From contig CAZCBN010000041.1 of the NCBI GenBank assembly GCA_964496975.1, forward strand, positions 1 to 25,028: a stretch of DNA of 25,028 nt, in the 5' to 3' direction. Position numbers and translations under genes: made by a program. The stretch is from CAZCBN01 sp964496975. Its GTDB lineage: Bacteria > Planctomycetota > Phycisphaerae > Phycisphaerales > UBA1924. The notes under the pieces are model-generated. The model saw nothing but the letters and a program-made list of their open reading frames with translations, ran no database searches and was not told the origin of the DNA. The stretch's first letter is position 1. Each line of letters starts with the position of its first letter. Shown here one piece after another: positions 1-9,660 of the stretch.

Positions 1-411
1 GCGCTGTACCGGGCCCGCGAGTCGCCCGGCGGCGGGCCCGTGCGCGAGCCGGAGGCGGCGCTGAGCCGGCGAGCGCTGCGGCTGCGCCTCGGCGCATCGC
101 ACGCGCGCCGCGGCGTGGCGGCGTGCCGGCGCGCGGGGCTCGTGTCGGGGACCGGGCCCGAGGGCCCCCGGCTCACAGAGGCCGGGGTCGCCGAGTCGGA
201 GCGGGTGGTGCGGCGGCACCGGCTCTGGGAGCGGTATCTCGTGGACGAGGCGGGCCTGGCGGCCGACCACGTTCACGCCCCGGCCGAGGTGCTCGAACAT
301 CTGCCCGTCATGCCGGACGCGATCGCCGACACGGACCCGCACGGCAAGCCCATCCCGCGGGTAGGGGAAGGCGGTCCCGTTTCGCCGGGCGGCGGGGGTT
401 CAGGTGTCTGA
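1..411 (+). CDS. C-terminal part of a metal ABC transporter permease/DtxR-like regulator (5' truncated)
   Basis: The reading frame is open from the first base, so the N-terminus lies outside the window; 136 residues are visible. They hold a winged-helix-like segment (RRAGLV followed by RLTEAG) and then the DtxR dimerisation/metal-binding pattern: RRHRLWERYL, DHVHAPAEVLEH and DPHGKPIP. The HRLWE..YL..DHVH form is the one I associate with DtxR domains fused to the C-terminus of manganese/zinc/iron ABC-3 permeases; a free-standing DtxR repressor cannot be excluded. The segment between LEH and DPHG is shorter than in typical members. The His and Glu residues are candidate metal ligands. The tail is Gly/Pro-rich. 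The last 12 bases overlap the 3' end of the convergent mechanosensitive channel gene. Confidence 0.68.
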   Translation, partial: ALYRARESPGGGPVREPEAALSRRALRLRLGASHARRGVAACRRAGLVSGTGPEGPRLTEAGVAESERVVRRHRLWERYLVDEAGLAADHVHAPAEVLEHLPVMPDAIADTDPHGKPIPRVGEGGPVSPGGGGSGV

Positions 412-3400
412 GCGGTCGCCGCGTGGCGGGGTGAGGCCGGCGAGTTCGCCGACCGATCGGATGTGCACCTCGCGCTGCGGGTAGGCGATCTCCAGCCCCG
501 CGACGCGGAAGGCCTCGGTGATGCGCATGTGCAGGTCGTGCCGCACGGTGAGCAGCCGGTCGACGTGCGGGATGAAGACACGCAGCTCAAAGTCGAGCGT
601 GCTGTCGCCGAAGCGGGCGAAGACGACGTAGGGCTTGGGGTCCTTCAGCACGTCGCGGTGCCCCGCGGCGATCTCCAGCAGCAGCGACTCGGCGCGGCGG
701 ATATCGGCGGCGTACCCCAGGCCGACGGCGACGGTGAGGCGGAGGACCGAGTCGGAGAGGGTCCAGTTGATGACCTCGCCCGTGATGAAGGTCTTGTTGG
801 GGATGATGAGCTCTTTGCGCTCCCAGTCGGTGATGGTGGTGGCACGCATGCGGATGCGTGTCACGGTGCCGCTGACCGACCCGACGGTGACGGTGTCGCC
901 GATGCGGATGGGACGCTCCGCGAGGATGATGAGGCCCGAGACAAAGTTGGCGAAGATCTCCTGGAGCCCGAAGGCGAGACCGAAGGTGAGCGCCGCGGCG
1001 AGCCACTGCACGCGCGACCAGGAGATGTTCACGGCGCCGAACGCCGCCGCGACGCCGACGATGGCGATGAGGTAGCGGAGCACGGTGCTGATGGCGTAGC
1101 GGCTCGCCGCGTCGAGCGGGAGCCTTTGCAGCAGCGAGATCTCGACGAGCGCGGGCAGGTTGCGGAAGGCGACCGAGGTCGCGATGAGCACAAGTAGGGC
1201 CGCGCCCAGATCGGCCAGCGTCACGGCGACCGGCGCCGCCGCCTCCGCCGGGGCCGAGGTGTCCACCGCGGGCAAACCCGGGAGCGACGGCGCTGCGGTC
1301 GGGGCGTCGCTCCCGGCGCCGGGCGACGGAGCCGGCGTCGAGGCCGGCGCCGGCGCGCCCGAGCCGGCCCCTCCGCTCGCCGAGGCCCCGTACCCCGGCC
1401 TGCCGGCGGGCTCGAGGATGGGGAGGCGCTCGGAGTTGAACGACTCGAGCAGGCGAAGCCTGGGGTAGATCTCCACGCGGTCGAGCATCCGCAGGGCCGG
1501 CAGCACGTCGGCCCAGATCGCGAACAGGGCGAGCAGCGCCGCGGCGGCGATGGCGGTGCTGAAGAGCCGCCGCGTCTGCTCGCTGATGGCGGGCAAGTCG
1601 AGCTTGTCCTCGTCGATCGCGGGCATGCTGCTCTCGGCGGGCCGGCCGGCCTCGGGCTGCGCGGCCTCGGCGAGGGCCTGGTCGCGCCGGCGGCGGGCCT
1701 CGTCGATCGCGACGCGACGCCGCGCGATGAAGAGCCAGCGCAGCAGCACTCCGTTCGAAACGAGCAGCCCGATGCCGAGGGCGATGGTGTCCTCAAGCCG
1801 GCTCTCGAGCCGGGTCGCCGTGTACGCGTAGCCCAGCCACGAGACGGTCGCGAAGCCGAGCGGGGCCGTCACCGCGAGCGGGAACCACACGAAGCGCAGG
1901 CGGCGCGACCATCCCGTCGGGTTGCGCCGGAAGAACTCGGCGAGCACGGGGCCGTCCGGCCGGAGCGTCCGCGCGATGAGCACCGTGAACGCCACCATGC
2001 CCACGGTGAACGCGACGCGGCCGAGCGACGCGGCGTAGGCCTCCTCCCCCGGGTGGTCCATCGCGACGACGACCACCACGACCCCCGCCGCCACCGGTGT
2101 GAACCAGCGCATGTGCCCGCGGATGACGGCCAGCGCCGCCGCCGGCCAGCGGAAGTGCGCGTCTGCCAGCCCGCGGGGCCGCACGAGCTGCGACAGCAGG
2201 CGGATGGGCAGGACGATCACCGCGGCGACCTGCAGGCCCGATGCCGCGGCGAGCGCCCCCGGCGGCACCTCCCCGTCGCCCTTTACGAGCAGGCCCGCGT
2301 ACCAGAGCAGCGCCGGGAAGGCCGACGCCGCGACCACCGTCAGCGCGAGCGCGACGAGCGTGTGCGAGAAGGCGTCGGTCTTGGAGCGCGAGACAAGCTC
2401 GGCGATTCGGGCGAGCCGCCGCTTCGCCGCGGAGGACGCGACGAACGCCGCGATGACAGCGACCGCACCGAGCCCCGTCGTCGCGGGGTTCGCCGCGTGG
2501 TGCCGCACGCTCTGCTGCCACGCGAGCGACCACATGTCGGGCCCGAGAAGGAAGCGCAGCGCCGCGCGGAAGTCCGCCGGATCAGGCCAGCGATCGCCGG
2601 CGATGCTCCGCACCCAGAGGATGCGCTCTCGGATGAAGGCCTCGTACGCCGCGGTCGCCTCCAGCAGGCTCCGGGTGACGAGGTCGAGCTCGTACAGCGC
2701 CTCGAGGTAGCGTGTCGAGTCGTTGACCAGCTCGCCCAGCAGGTCTCGCCGTGCGATGACGAGGTCCCGCGCCGCGGCCTCCAGGTCGTCGCGGTTCTCC
2801 GCCTGCGGCTCAACGCCCCTCATGATCGCCCGGACGGCCGCGTCAACGCTCCCCACCTCGGCCCGCGCGTCCTGCCGCTCCAGCAGCGCGTACTCGGCCT
2901 CCTCAAGATCGCGCTCGACGAGCGACAGCCGGCGGCGGAGCGGGTCCTGCTCGGGCAACGCGTCGTACTGCCGGCGGAGCAGCAGCCCCGTGGCCCGGTT
3001 CAGCCCCGAGGCCTCGATGCGACGGCGGACCGAGGCGAAGTCAGACCGCAGCGAGGCGAGCCGCGCGGTGGACTCCGCCGCCTGTTCGCTCGCCGCGGTG
3101 ATGCGCGCGGGCAGACCTGTGCGCTCGGTCCGAAGCGCGGCGAGCCGCTCGGTCTCCTCGGCGTACCCGCGGAGCGCGGCGTGCTGCCGCAGCGCCTCGC
3201 CGCGCATGCGGGCCGCGGCGACGGCCGCCGCCTCCGCGTCCGCCTGCCGCCGGGCGCTCACGACACGCTGCCACGCGGCGGCGTACGCCTCCGCCTCGCC
3301 CACGCGCCGCGTGGCCCGGTCGCGACGCGCCGGCAGCACGTCGCGCCGAGCGTCCTCGTTCGCGAGCTCGGCTTCGAGGGCCGCGAGCTCCGCCTCCGCC

Positions 3401-4056
3401 GCCGCGCGCTGGGACAGCAGCAGTGTTCGACGGGCATCCGCCGCCGCGTCGTCCGCCTCCGTCTGGCCAAGCGACGCGACGGCGTCCACCAACTCGTCCA
3501 CCCGCTGGCGCGTCTGTGCGACCAGTGTCGGCATTTGCGAGCGGCGCTCCTGCCGCCGCGCCGTTTCGCTCTCAATTTCCGTGAGCGCCGCCCGCACCGC
3601 CGTCAGCTCGGCCAGCGCCGTGGCCTGCAACTGCTCCAGCGTCGCGAGCGTCGCGTCCGCCGGGTGCTCGGGCTTGCGTTCGGCCGGCGGTTGCTCAAGC
3701 TCGCCGCGGATCGTCGCGAGCGTCGCCGGGGCCTCGGCGGCCTCACGCTGGTACCGCTCGGCCAGCGCGCGGGCCGTCGCCGCGCGTTCCAGCTCGGCGA
3801 TCGCTGCCTCGTACGCCGTGCGGGCCTCGGTCTCGTTCGGGCCCAACGCCGCGAGCCGGGCACGCACGCGGTCAGCGTCGAGCGCGACGTCCGGCGCAGA
3901 ACCGGGCATTGCCTCGGCCACGCCCGGCGGCCGAGGCGGGGCCGCGCCGGTCACCCCGGCGCACCACGCGGCCACCGCCATCGCCGCGAGCGCGATCGCC
4001 GCTCGCCACCACGGCCCCGCGGGGCGATGTTCGGGCACGGTCTGCATGACGGGCAT
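400..4056 (-). CDS. MscK/KefA-type large mechanosensitive ion channel (MscS family)
   Basis: About 1218 residues. A signal peptide (residues 1 to about 38, WWRAAIALAAMAVAAW) is followed by a long Ala/Glu/Arg-rich coiled-coil region (about 55-500), then ERILWVRS, which resembles the start of the MscS_TM region, and about ten hydrophobic segments. The C-terminal MscS domain (about 995-1205) has the pore/beta-domain signatures FGLQEIFANFVSGLIILAER, RIGDTVTVG, GTVTRIRMRATTI and IPNKTFI. Size and order match MscK (about 1100 residues), which opens under membrane tension to release osmolytes. A Pro/Ala/Ser-rich linker (bases about 1240-1400) sits between two membrane segments. The start is uncertain: ATG at 4056 puts the signal peptide at the N-terminus but lacks a Shine-Dalgarno site, while an in-frame ATG at 4293 overlaps the upstream stop as ATGA. 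It is the last gene of the seven-gene block. Confidence 0.87.
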   Translation of the reverse strand: MPVMQTVPEHRPAGPWWRAAIALAAMAVAAWCAGVTGAAPPRPPGVAEAMPGSAPDVALDADRVRARLAALGPNETEARTAYEAAIAELERAATARALAERYQREAAEAPATLATIRGELEQPPAERKPEHPADATLATLEQLQATALAELTAVRAALTEIESETARRQERRSQMPTLVAQTRQRVDELVDAVASLGQTEADDAAADARRTLLLSQRAAAEAELAALEAELANEDARRDVLPARRDRATRRVGEAEAYAAAWQRVVSARRQADAEAAAVAAARMRGEALRQHAALRGYAEETERLAALRTERTGLPARITAASEQAAESTARLASLRSDFASVRRRIEASGLNRATGLLLRRQYDALPEQDPLRRRLSLVERDLEEAEYALLERQDARAEVGSVDAAVRAIMRGVEPQAENRDDLEAAARDLVIARRDLLGELVNDSTRYLEALYELDLVTRSLLEATAAYEAFIRERILWVRSIAGDRWPDPADFRAALRFLLGPDMWSLAWQQSVRHHAANPATTGLGAVAVIAAFVASSAAKRRLARIAELVSRSKTDAFSHTLVALALTVVAASAFPALLWYAGLLVKGDGEVPPGALAAASGLQVAAVIVLPIRLLSQLVRPRGLADAHFRWPAAALAVIRGHMRWFTPVAAGVVVVVVAMDHPGEEAYAASLGRVAFTVGMVAFTVLIARTLRPDGPVLAEFFRRNPTGWSRRLRFVWFPLAVTAPLGFATVSWLGYAYTATRLESRLEDTIALGIGLLVSNGVLLRWLFIARRRVAIDEARRRRDQALAEAAQPEAGRPAESSMPAIDEDKLDLPAISEQTRRLFSTAIAAAALLALFAIWADVLPALRMLDRVEIYPRLRLLESFNSERLPILEPAGRPGYGASASGGAGSGAPAPASTPAPSPGAGSDAPTAAPSLPGLPAVDTSAPAEAAAPVAVTLADLGAALLVLIATSVAFRNLPALVEISLLQRLPLDAASRYAISTVLRYLIAIVGVAAAFGAVNISWSRVQWLAAALTFGLAFGLQEIFANFVSGLIILAERPIRIGDTVTVGSVSGTVTRIRMRATTITDWERKELIIPNKTFITGEVINWTLSDSVLRLTVAVGLGYAADIRRAESLLLEIAAGHRDVLKDPKPYVVFARFGDSTLDFELRVFIPHVDRLLTVRHDLHMRITEAFRVAGLEIAYPQREVHIRSVGELAGLTPPRGDRSDT

Positions 4057-4292
4057 GCTAGGAATGACGCGCGGGCGATGGCCCAACGCGCGGGCCCACT
4101 CGGCGCGCGGTGGGCGCTCAGCGGGGCGCGACTCTGGATCGTCCAGAGACACCGCGTCCGCGGGGTGCCGCGCGCCAGGGTCAACGCGCGGGCGTGACCG
4201 CCACGTTCCGGCGTCCGGACGGCTCGGTCGGTCCACAGCCGCGATGTATGACGCCGCGCCGCGAGCTGGCGACCGGGTGACCCGCGCGGCCA

Positions 4293-6281
4293 TCACTTCT
4301 GCCGCAGGCCCTCGACGCCCGACTCGGTCCGTTCGCGTTCCTTCTGCGTGATCGCGACGCGGAAGGCCTCCATCCCCGGCGGCTCGGGGAAGACCTCGGC
4401 GAACGGCCGCGCCCCGGGCGTCTCCTTCGCGTTCTTGTCGTACGTCTCCTTCAGGGCCGCGACGAGCGGATCGTAGGCGTACCGGCGCAGGTCGACCGGC
4501 GCGTAGAAGTAGAGCAGCTCGGCCTCCGACAGCGGCAGCTGCCCCATGAAGTTCGCGAAGCGCGTCCCGGCGAGGTAGAAGAAGTCGCGGTCGAGGAACT
4601 CCATGCGCCCGGCGTCGCCCCCCGCCGCGACCACATCGCGCAGCTGGTTGCTCAGGAAGAACCGGTGCACGTTGATCGCGAAGTCGAACTGCGCCCGGTA
4701 CAGCTCCTCGTCGCCGACGATGAGCGCCGCGAAGGAGTCGTCCAGCGCCGCGTAGAACTGGTTCACCGCCACATGGGGCGACGTGAAACGGTCCTTCAGG
4801 TTCTCCTGCACGAATTCTTCGAGCGTCTTCGAAGCGAGCAGCAGCCGCGCGACCGGGTCGTGCACCGTCTGCTCGGGCAGCGTGATGAACTTCTGGTGCC
4901 ACTGCGCCGCGCGCTCCATCTCGCCGCGGCGGAAGAAGAACGTCACCACGTCGCGCAGGAAGTTCTCGTACCCCGCGCGGTACGCCGTCAGCGGCCTCGC
5001 GTCCGACTCGAACACGCCGCCGCGGCGGGCCACTTCTTCGGCGACCTCGCCGTACGCCCAGACAAAGTGCGGGTTCGGGCTCGCCTGGTAGTAGCCCCGC
5101 AGGTTCCGCGCGGCGAAGTCGATGAAGTTGAAGTACAGCTCGCCGCTCCGCCACAGCTCCTGGATCGACTGCACGACGACGCGGTCCGTGTTCAGGAAGT
5201 CAAAGTCCTGCTTGTTCTCCTCCGTCACCCGCCCGAGCGACCGTTCGACGCCTCGGGCCGCCCAGTAGAGCGCGTGCCCCGCCGGGTGCCGCCAGTCGAT
5301 GGGCCCGTACTTCTGCGTGTAGCGGATCATCAGCGCGGCCGACATGTTGTACCGGTCGCTCAGCAGCCGCTTGCGCAGCGTGGGGATCAGCGTGTCCCAC
5401 GCCGCCTTGCTCGCGGGGTCATCCAGCAGCGCGGCGAAGGCCTTGTTGTCCTCGCCGAAGGAGCGTTCGATCTCCGCCCGGTACGGCGACAGCCGGAGCT
5501 GCGTGTGCAGCGTGTACCGCCGCAGCGCCTCGTACACGTCGCTCTCCGCCCCGTCGGGCCGCAGGCCCGCGGCCCGCAGCCGCTCGACCAGGCCCGCGAC
5601 GCTCGGCTCCCGCGCGATCGCCGCGCTCACCGTGTCCGCCGCCTCGTCGATGGGACGCAGCATCGCGCTGCAGTACAGATCTGACACCGCCTCGCGCGTG
5701 CGGTTCTCCACCGGCGGCCGCGGTGGCACGCCCACCACGATCGTCCACTCTTCCGCCATCACGCGCTTGTAGTACTGGTTCGCGTCGTCGGTGTACCCCG
5801 CCACCTTGTGCAGGAAGATCCACGCCAGCTCCTTGTGGATCAGCAGGTCGTTCGGGTTCGCCCGCACGCCCTCGCGCCGCAGCAGGTTGATCCCCTTCTC
5901 AACCCACTGCCACCGCTCCTGCGGCGTCTGCGTCGTCACCGAGATGTTGTACGACAGGTTCCACGCGTGGAACGCCCACACGCGCGGGAACCGCGGCTGC
6001 AGCCGCGTGATCGCCCGCGCCAGGTCGTTCGACTCGTTCAGCCGGCCCTCTTCCTTCAGGTCGTTCGCCCGCATCCAGAGCCAGTTCACGAACAGCCCGC
6101 GGAACGCCCCCATCGCGATGCCCACCGCCACCTGCGGCGGGTCCGACTCCTCCGCGCGATCCGCGTACCCAAGGCGGTGCCGCCCCGTCGACGCCGCGAT
6201 GGCGCCCCCCAGAACGCCCGACGCCGCGAGCGCCACCACCAGCGCCCCGATCGCCACCAGCCTCGAGAGCGACTTGTTCAT
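4293..6281 (-). CDS. membrane-anchored helical (TPR-like) protein of unknown function
   Basis: 662 residues. An N-terminal signal anchor (about 5-32) precedes a large, mostly helical extracytoplasmic region. The early conserved-looking stretch FRGLFVNWLWMRANDLKEEG, then ARAITRLQPRFPRVWAFHAW and NLSYNIS, has the spacing of TPR-like helix pairs (work/rest of paired helices with Trp, Leu and Pro). I recall similar proteins beside ABC-2 modules in planctomycetes, always unnamed. ATG at 6281 is chosen over the upstream GTG at 6287 because AGGAG at 6289-6293 is 7 bases from the ATG but only 1 from the GTG. It lies 84 bases after the permease stop and before the channel gene. A scaffold or substrate-handling role for the transporter is inference only. 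Confidence 0.75.
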   Translation of the reverse strand: MNKSLSRLVAIGALVVALAASGVLGGAIAASTGRHRLGYADRAEESDPPQVAVGIAMGAFRGLFVNWLWMRANDLKEEGRLNESNDLARAITRLQPRFPRVWAFHAWNLSYNISVTTQTPQERWQWVEKGINLLRREGVRANPNDLLIHKELAWIFLHKVAGYTDDANQYYKRVMAEEWTIVVGVPPRPPVENRTREAVSDLYCSAMLRPIDEAADTVSAAIAREPSVAGLVERLRAAGLRPDGAESDVYEALRRYTLHTQLRLSPYRAEIERSFGEDNKAFAALLDDPASKAAWDTLIPTLRKRLLSDRYNMSAALMIRYTQKYGPIDWRHPAGHALYWAARGVERSLGRVTEENKQDFDFLNTDRVVVQSIQELWRSGELYFNFIDFAARNLRGYYQASPNPHFVWAYGEVAEEVARRGGVFESDARPLTAYRAGYENFLRDVVTFFFRRGEMERAAQWHQKFITLPEQTVHDPVARLLLASKTLEEFVQENLKDRFTSPHVAVNQFYAALDDSFAALIVGDEELYRAQFDFAINVHRFFLSNQLRDVVAAGGDAGRMEFLDRDFFYLAGTRFANFMGQLPLSEAELLYFYAPVDLRRYAYDPLVAALKETYDKNAKETPGARPFAEVFPEPPGMEAFRVAITQKERERTESGVEGLRQK

Positions 6282-6365
6282 GCCCACGCTCCTGCCGCCG
6301 ACGCCGCGGGACCCGAAGGCCCCACGACCGGCCGCTCATCGCCCGACCTTGCCCGTCATCGCCCG

Positions 6366-8275
6366 TCATTGCCCCGAGTAAATCGCGAGCTCCCGCTTGC
6401 GGAAGATCATCACCGCGAGGCCGTAAAACACCGCCGTCAGCCCGATCAGCACCGCCGTGCCGAACGCGACCGTCGACCACGCCAGCAGCTTGCCCTGCAC
6501 AAGCCGCTCGATCGGCGACAGCCCCGCGTACACGCCGAACGTCTTGCCCACCGCCGCCGCGACGGGCGTCGTCAGCGCCCGGTGAAGCTGGAAGTTGTTC
6601 CGCTGGTCCGTCGTGCCGTACAGGTCCGCCGCCGTGGAGAGGAACGNNNNNNNNNNAACACGCCCATGCTCACGAGCGACGCCACCGGGAAGCTCAGGAA
6701 CGTCGCCGCCCACACCGCCACCATGCCGATGAACGCCAGCTTCACCCACAGCACCAGCGCCACGCGGAAGAAGTTCATCCGGAAGCTCCCCGCGGAGTAC
6801 GACACCGCGAGCCCCTCCTCCGGGAACGTCACCACCACCTCGTTCGGCACGATCACCGCGTCGCCCTCGGCCGTCCGCATCTCCGCCCCGTTGATCACGC
6901 CGACCGCGAGCTGCCCCTCATCGTTGATCGCGTCCGCCGGCACCGGCAGCGTGTGCGTGAAGCCCGGCCCCGTCCGCCGCGTGATGCGGTCCCCGCTCTG
7001 CAGCACGAACGTCAGCGGGAACAGCTCGTCCGGCCTGTTCCCCCCCGCGTCGATGCGGTACTCCAGCGTGATGGGCCGCCCGGACGCCCCCGCGCGCTCC
7101 AGCCCCTCGAACAGATACCACCGCAGCTGATCGGGCGGCACCGTCCGGAAGATCGCCATCAGCTGCTTGTGCAGGTCGTCTTCCAGCTTGTGGATCGTCG
7201 ACTCGTCCTGCCCGAAGTTCGGGTCAACCGTCCGCTCGTTCTCGATCCGCCGCTCCACGATCTCGCGGAAGTTCTCCCCGTCCCGCGCAAACTCCGGCGG
7301 CACCAGCGGCGACACCGTCACCCGCGCCGTCAGGATCTGCGACTCCAGGATGATCCGGTCCTCCGTCGGCGTCCCGTCCTTCCCCACGTACGCCCGCACC
7401 TCGTTGAGCGCCGGCTGCGCCCGCAGGTACTCCGTGAACAGGAACACCCCCGACGCGCTCACCAGCAGCAGCACCGCGTTGAGCCCCGCCACGCCGAGCC
7501 ACTTGCCCAGCACATACTGCCACGGCGCCACCGGCTTGGTCACCGTGTGCCAGATCACCTTGTCCCGTTGCTCCCCCGCCACCGACGACACGCTGAACAG
7601 CACCGTCAGCAACGCGAGCGTCCAGAACGTCACCCCGGACCCGTACTGCAAAAAGCTCTGCACCCGGTACCGCAGCGGCTGGTTCTCGTCCATCAGCGAG
7701 GGCAGCGTCGCCAGCCCGATGATCAGCAGGACGATGAAGACGATGCTGATCTTCATCCGCACCGCCTCGGCCAGCACGTTCCGCGCCACCGCGAACACCG
7801 GCGTGTGCGCCCCGAACGCCGCCCGCAGCGACTGCAGCAACGCCACGAACGACAGCGTCAGCGACGCCGACCCCAGCACCAGCACCACGCCCGTCGTGCT
7901 CTCGCCCGCATAAAACCCCGCCGCGACCCCCGCCGCCAGCAGCGCGACGCCCAGCCCCGACAGCGCGAACCCAAGCCAGATCACCGCGAGCCCGACCAGC
8001 AGCGCGACGCCCAGCCCCAGCCCCACCGCCGTGATGCCCGAGCCCGCCTGCGTCACCAGCGCCGCCATCGAGCGGAACTGCGGGTTCGCCGCCTCCTCCG
8101 CCGTCAGCTCGCCGAAGACACGCGTCACCGGGTCCACCGCCGTGCTCGTCACGCGCACCGCGTACGCGGCAAAGCCGCCCACCGTGAGCAGCGCCAGCAC
8201 CACCGACGCGGCGATCTTGAACACCCGCCCATGCTGCACGCGGTCCAGCGCCGCCGGCCATTCGCGGATCTTCAT
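6366..8275 (-). CDS. ABC-2 type transporter permease with large extracytoplasmic insert (interrupted by assembly gap)
   Basis: About 636 residues. The N-terminal half has a membrane anchor (about 18-42), several hydrophobic segments and the core ABC-2 permease stretch with EQRDKVIWHTVTKPVAP and YVLGKWLG. A soluble insert of about 230 residues (roughly 280-510) follows, then further membrane segments (FFRVALVLWVKLAFIGMVAV; and after the gap WSTVAFGTAVLIGLTAVFYG) and the end RKRELAIYSGQ. A run of 10 N at 6647-6656 shifts the apparent frame; the two halves are otherwise intact, so this is a gap-length artefact rather than a broken gene. The ATG overlaps the ATPase stop as ATGA and has GGGAG 8 bases upstream, which indicates translational coupling with its ATPase. 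Confidence 0.85.
6647..6656. other. assembly gap (10 N)
   Basis: Ten undetermined bases inside the permease gene. The frame before the gap (from 8275) and the frame after it (ending at 6366) differ; an intact gene needs a true gap length that leaves remainder 2 when divided by 3, which 10 does not. Confidence 0.99.
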
Positions 8276-9660
8276 CCCCGACGCTCCCGCCCCGCGTCGC
8301 CGTCCAGCAGCGAGCGGATCACGTCACTGTCCACATCGCCCGCCGCGTCGCCGCCCGACGCCGAACCGGCCGAACCCGCCGAACCCGCCGGGCCACCGGC
8401 CGAACGGGCCGCGCCCGCCGCGCCGGCCGAACCCGCCCGCGTGGACACGTCCGGCGTCGTTCGCGCCTCGGGGCTCGTGTCCCCGCCGGTCAGGCTTGCG
8501 AGAAGGTCCGCCGCGTCCTCGGCGGCCGCGTCACGGCCCGTGGCCACGCCGTCGCCGCCGCCCGCCCCGCTCCCCGCCCCCGCCGCCGCCGCGGGCTCCG
8601 GCGCGTCCGCGGTAACCAGGGCCTCGATGAGCCGCTCGCCCTCCACGCCCTCGTCCTCGCCCGCCCGCAGGAACGCCGCGGTCGCCCCGCCGTGCATGGC
8701 GCCGCTGGTGGCCGCGCGCTCGCGCTGCGCGTCCGCCACGATGTCGAGGAACATGTCCTCAAGCCGCTGCCGCGGCGCCGCCACCCGGCGGATCGTCTTC
8801 TCGCCCGAGCTGCGCTCGCGGATCACCCGGCCGATCTCCTCGACCGTCGCCTCGTCCAGCGCGTCCGCCTCGATCGTCGTCCGCGACTGCGCCTCGAGCA
8901 GGCCCGAGACCGTCCCCTCCCGGCGGATGCGCCCGCCGTACAGGATCACCATCCGGTCCACGCAGTCTTCCACGTCGGCCAGCAGGTGGCTGCTCAGCAG
9001 CACCGTCTTGCCGCGCCGCCCCAGCTCGATGATCAGGTCCTTCACCTGCCGCGTGCCGATCGGGTCAAGCCCCGTCGTCGGCTCGTCCAGGATCAAAAAG
9101 TCCGGGTCGTTGATGAGCGCCTGCGCGATGCCGATGCGCCGCTGCATGCCCTTGGAGTAGTCCCGCACCGGCCGGTGCTGCGCGTGCGTCAGCCCCACCA
9201 TCTCCAGCAGCTCGTCGATCCGCCGCTGCCGCGTCGACCGGTCGAGCTCGAAGAGCCGCCCGTAGTAATCAAGCGTCTCCCGCGCGTTCAGGAAGCCGTA
9301 GAGATAGCTCTCCTCCGGCAGGTACCCGATCCGCTTCTTCACCTTCACGTCCGTCGGCGGACGGTCCAGCACCAGCACGCGGCCCTTCGTCGGGTGGAGC
9401 AACCCCAGGATGATCTTGATCGTCGTGCTCTTGCCCGAGCCGTTCGGCCCCAGCAGCCCGAAAATCTCCCCCCGCTCAATGGTGAACGACACGCCGTCCA
9501 CCGCCCGCGCCCGGTCGCGCAGCCAAAAATCCTTGAACACCTTCGTCAACGCCTGCACCGCGACCACCGGCCGCCCGCGCCCGGCCCCGCCCGCGCCGGC
9601 ACCGGCCGCCGTGCGTCCCCCGCTCCGCGCCATCTCCCGCGTTGCGACCGTGTCCGCCAT
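8272..9660 (-). CDS. ABC transporter ATP-binding protein with long Ala/Gly-rich C-terminal tail
   Basis: 462 residues. A full ABC nucleotide-binding domain occupies about 33-270: Walker A GPNGSGKST (71-79), the Q-loop region GYLPEE with Glu in place of the usual Gln, as is common in ABC-2 ATPases, signature YSKGMQRR (168-175), Walker B FLILDEP (188-194) and the H-loop His in LLSSHLL (225). After a helper region with RLEDMFLDIV, the last 140 residues or so are low-complexity Ala/Gly/Ser, much longer than in a normal 300-residue ABC-2 ATPase. GAGGAG-type Shine-Dalgarno sequence lies 9 bases before the ATG. It powers the permease encoded immediately downstream, with which it overlaps by 4 bases. 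Substrate unknown; export is likely from the ABC-2 type. Confidence 0.93.
   Translation of the reverse strand: MADTVATREMARSGGRTAAGAGAGGAGRGRPVVAVQALTKVFKDFWLRDRARAVDGVSFTIERGEIFGLLGPNGSGKSTTIKIILGLLHPTKGRVLVLDRPPTDVKVKKRIGYLPEESYLYGFLNARETLDYYGRLFELDRSTRQRRIDELLEMVGLTHAQHRPVRDYSKGMQRRIGIAQALINDPDFLILDEPTTGLDPIGTRQVKDLIIELGRRGKTVLLSSHLLADVEDCVDRMVILYGGRIRREGTVSGLLEAQSRTTIEADALDEATVEEIGRVIRERSSGEKTIRRVAAPRQRLEDMFLDIVADAQRERAATSGAMHGGATAAFLRAGEDEGVEGERLIEALVTADAPEPAAAAGAGSGAGGGDGVATGRDAAAEDAADLLASLTGGDTSPEARTTPDVSTRAGSAGAAGAARSAGGPAGSAGSAGSASGGDAAGDVDSDVIRSLLDGDAGRERRG

Noticed and set aside
4294..5154. N-terminal extension of the minus-strand channel frame up to 5154
   Set aside because: It runs antiparallel-frame through the helical membrane-anchored protein gene, is Arg/Pro-rich, and would place the signal peptide 366 residues inside the protein.
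6366..8275. Permease as a pseudogene
   Set aside because: The only frame change coincides with the N run; both halves keep good membrane segments and the ATGA-coupled start.
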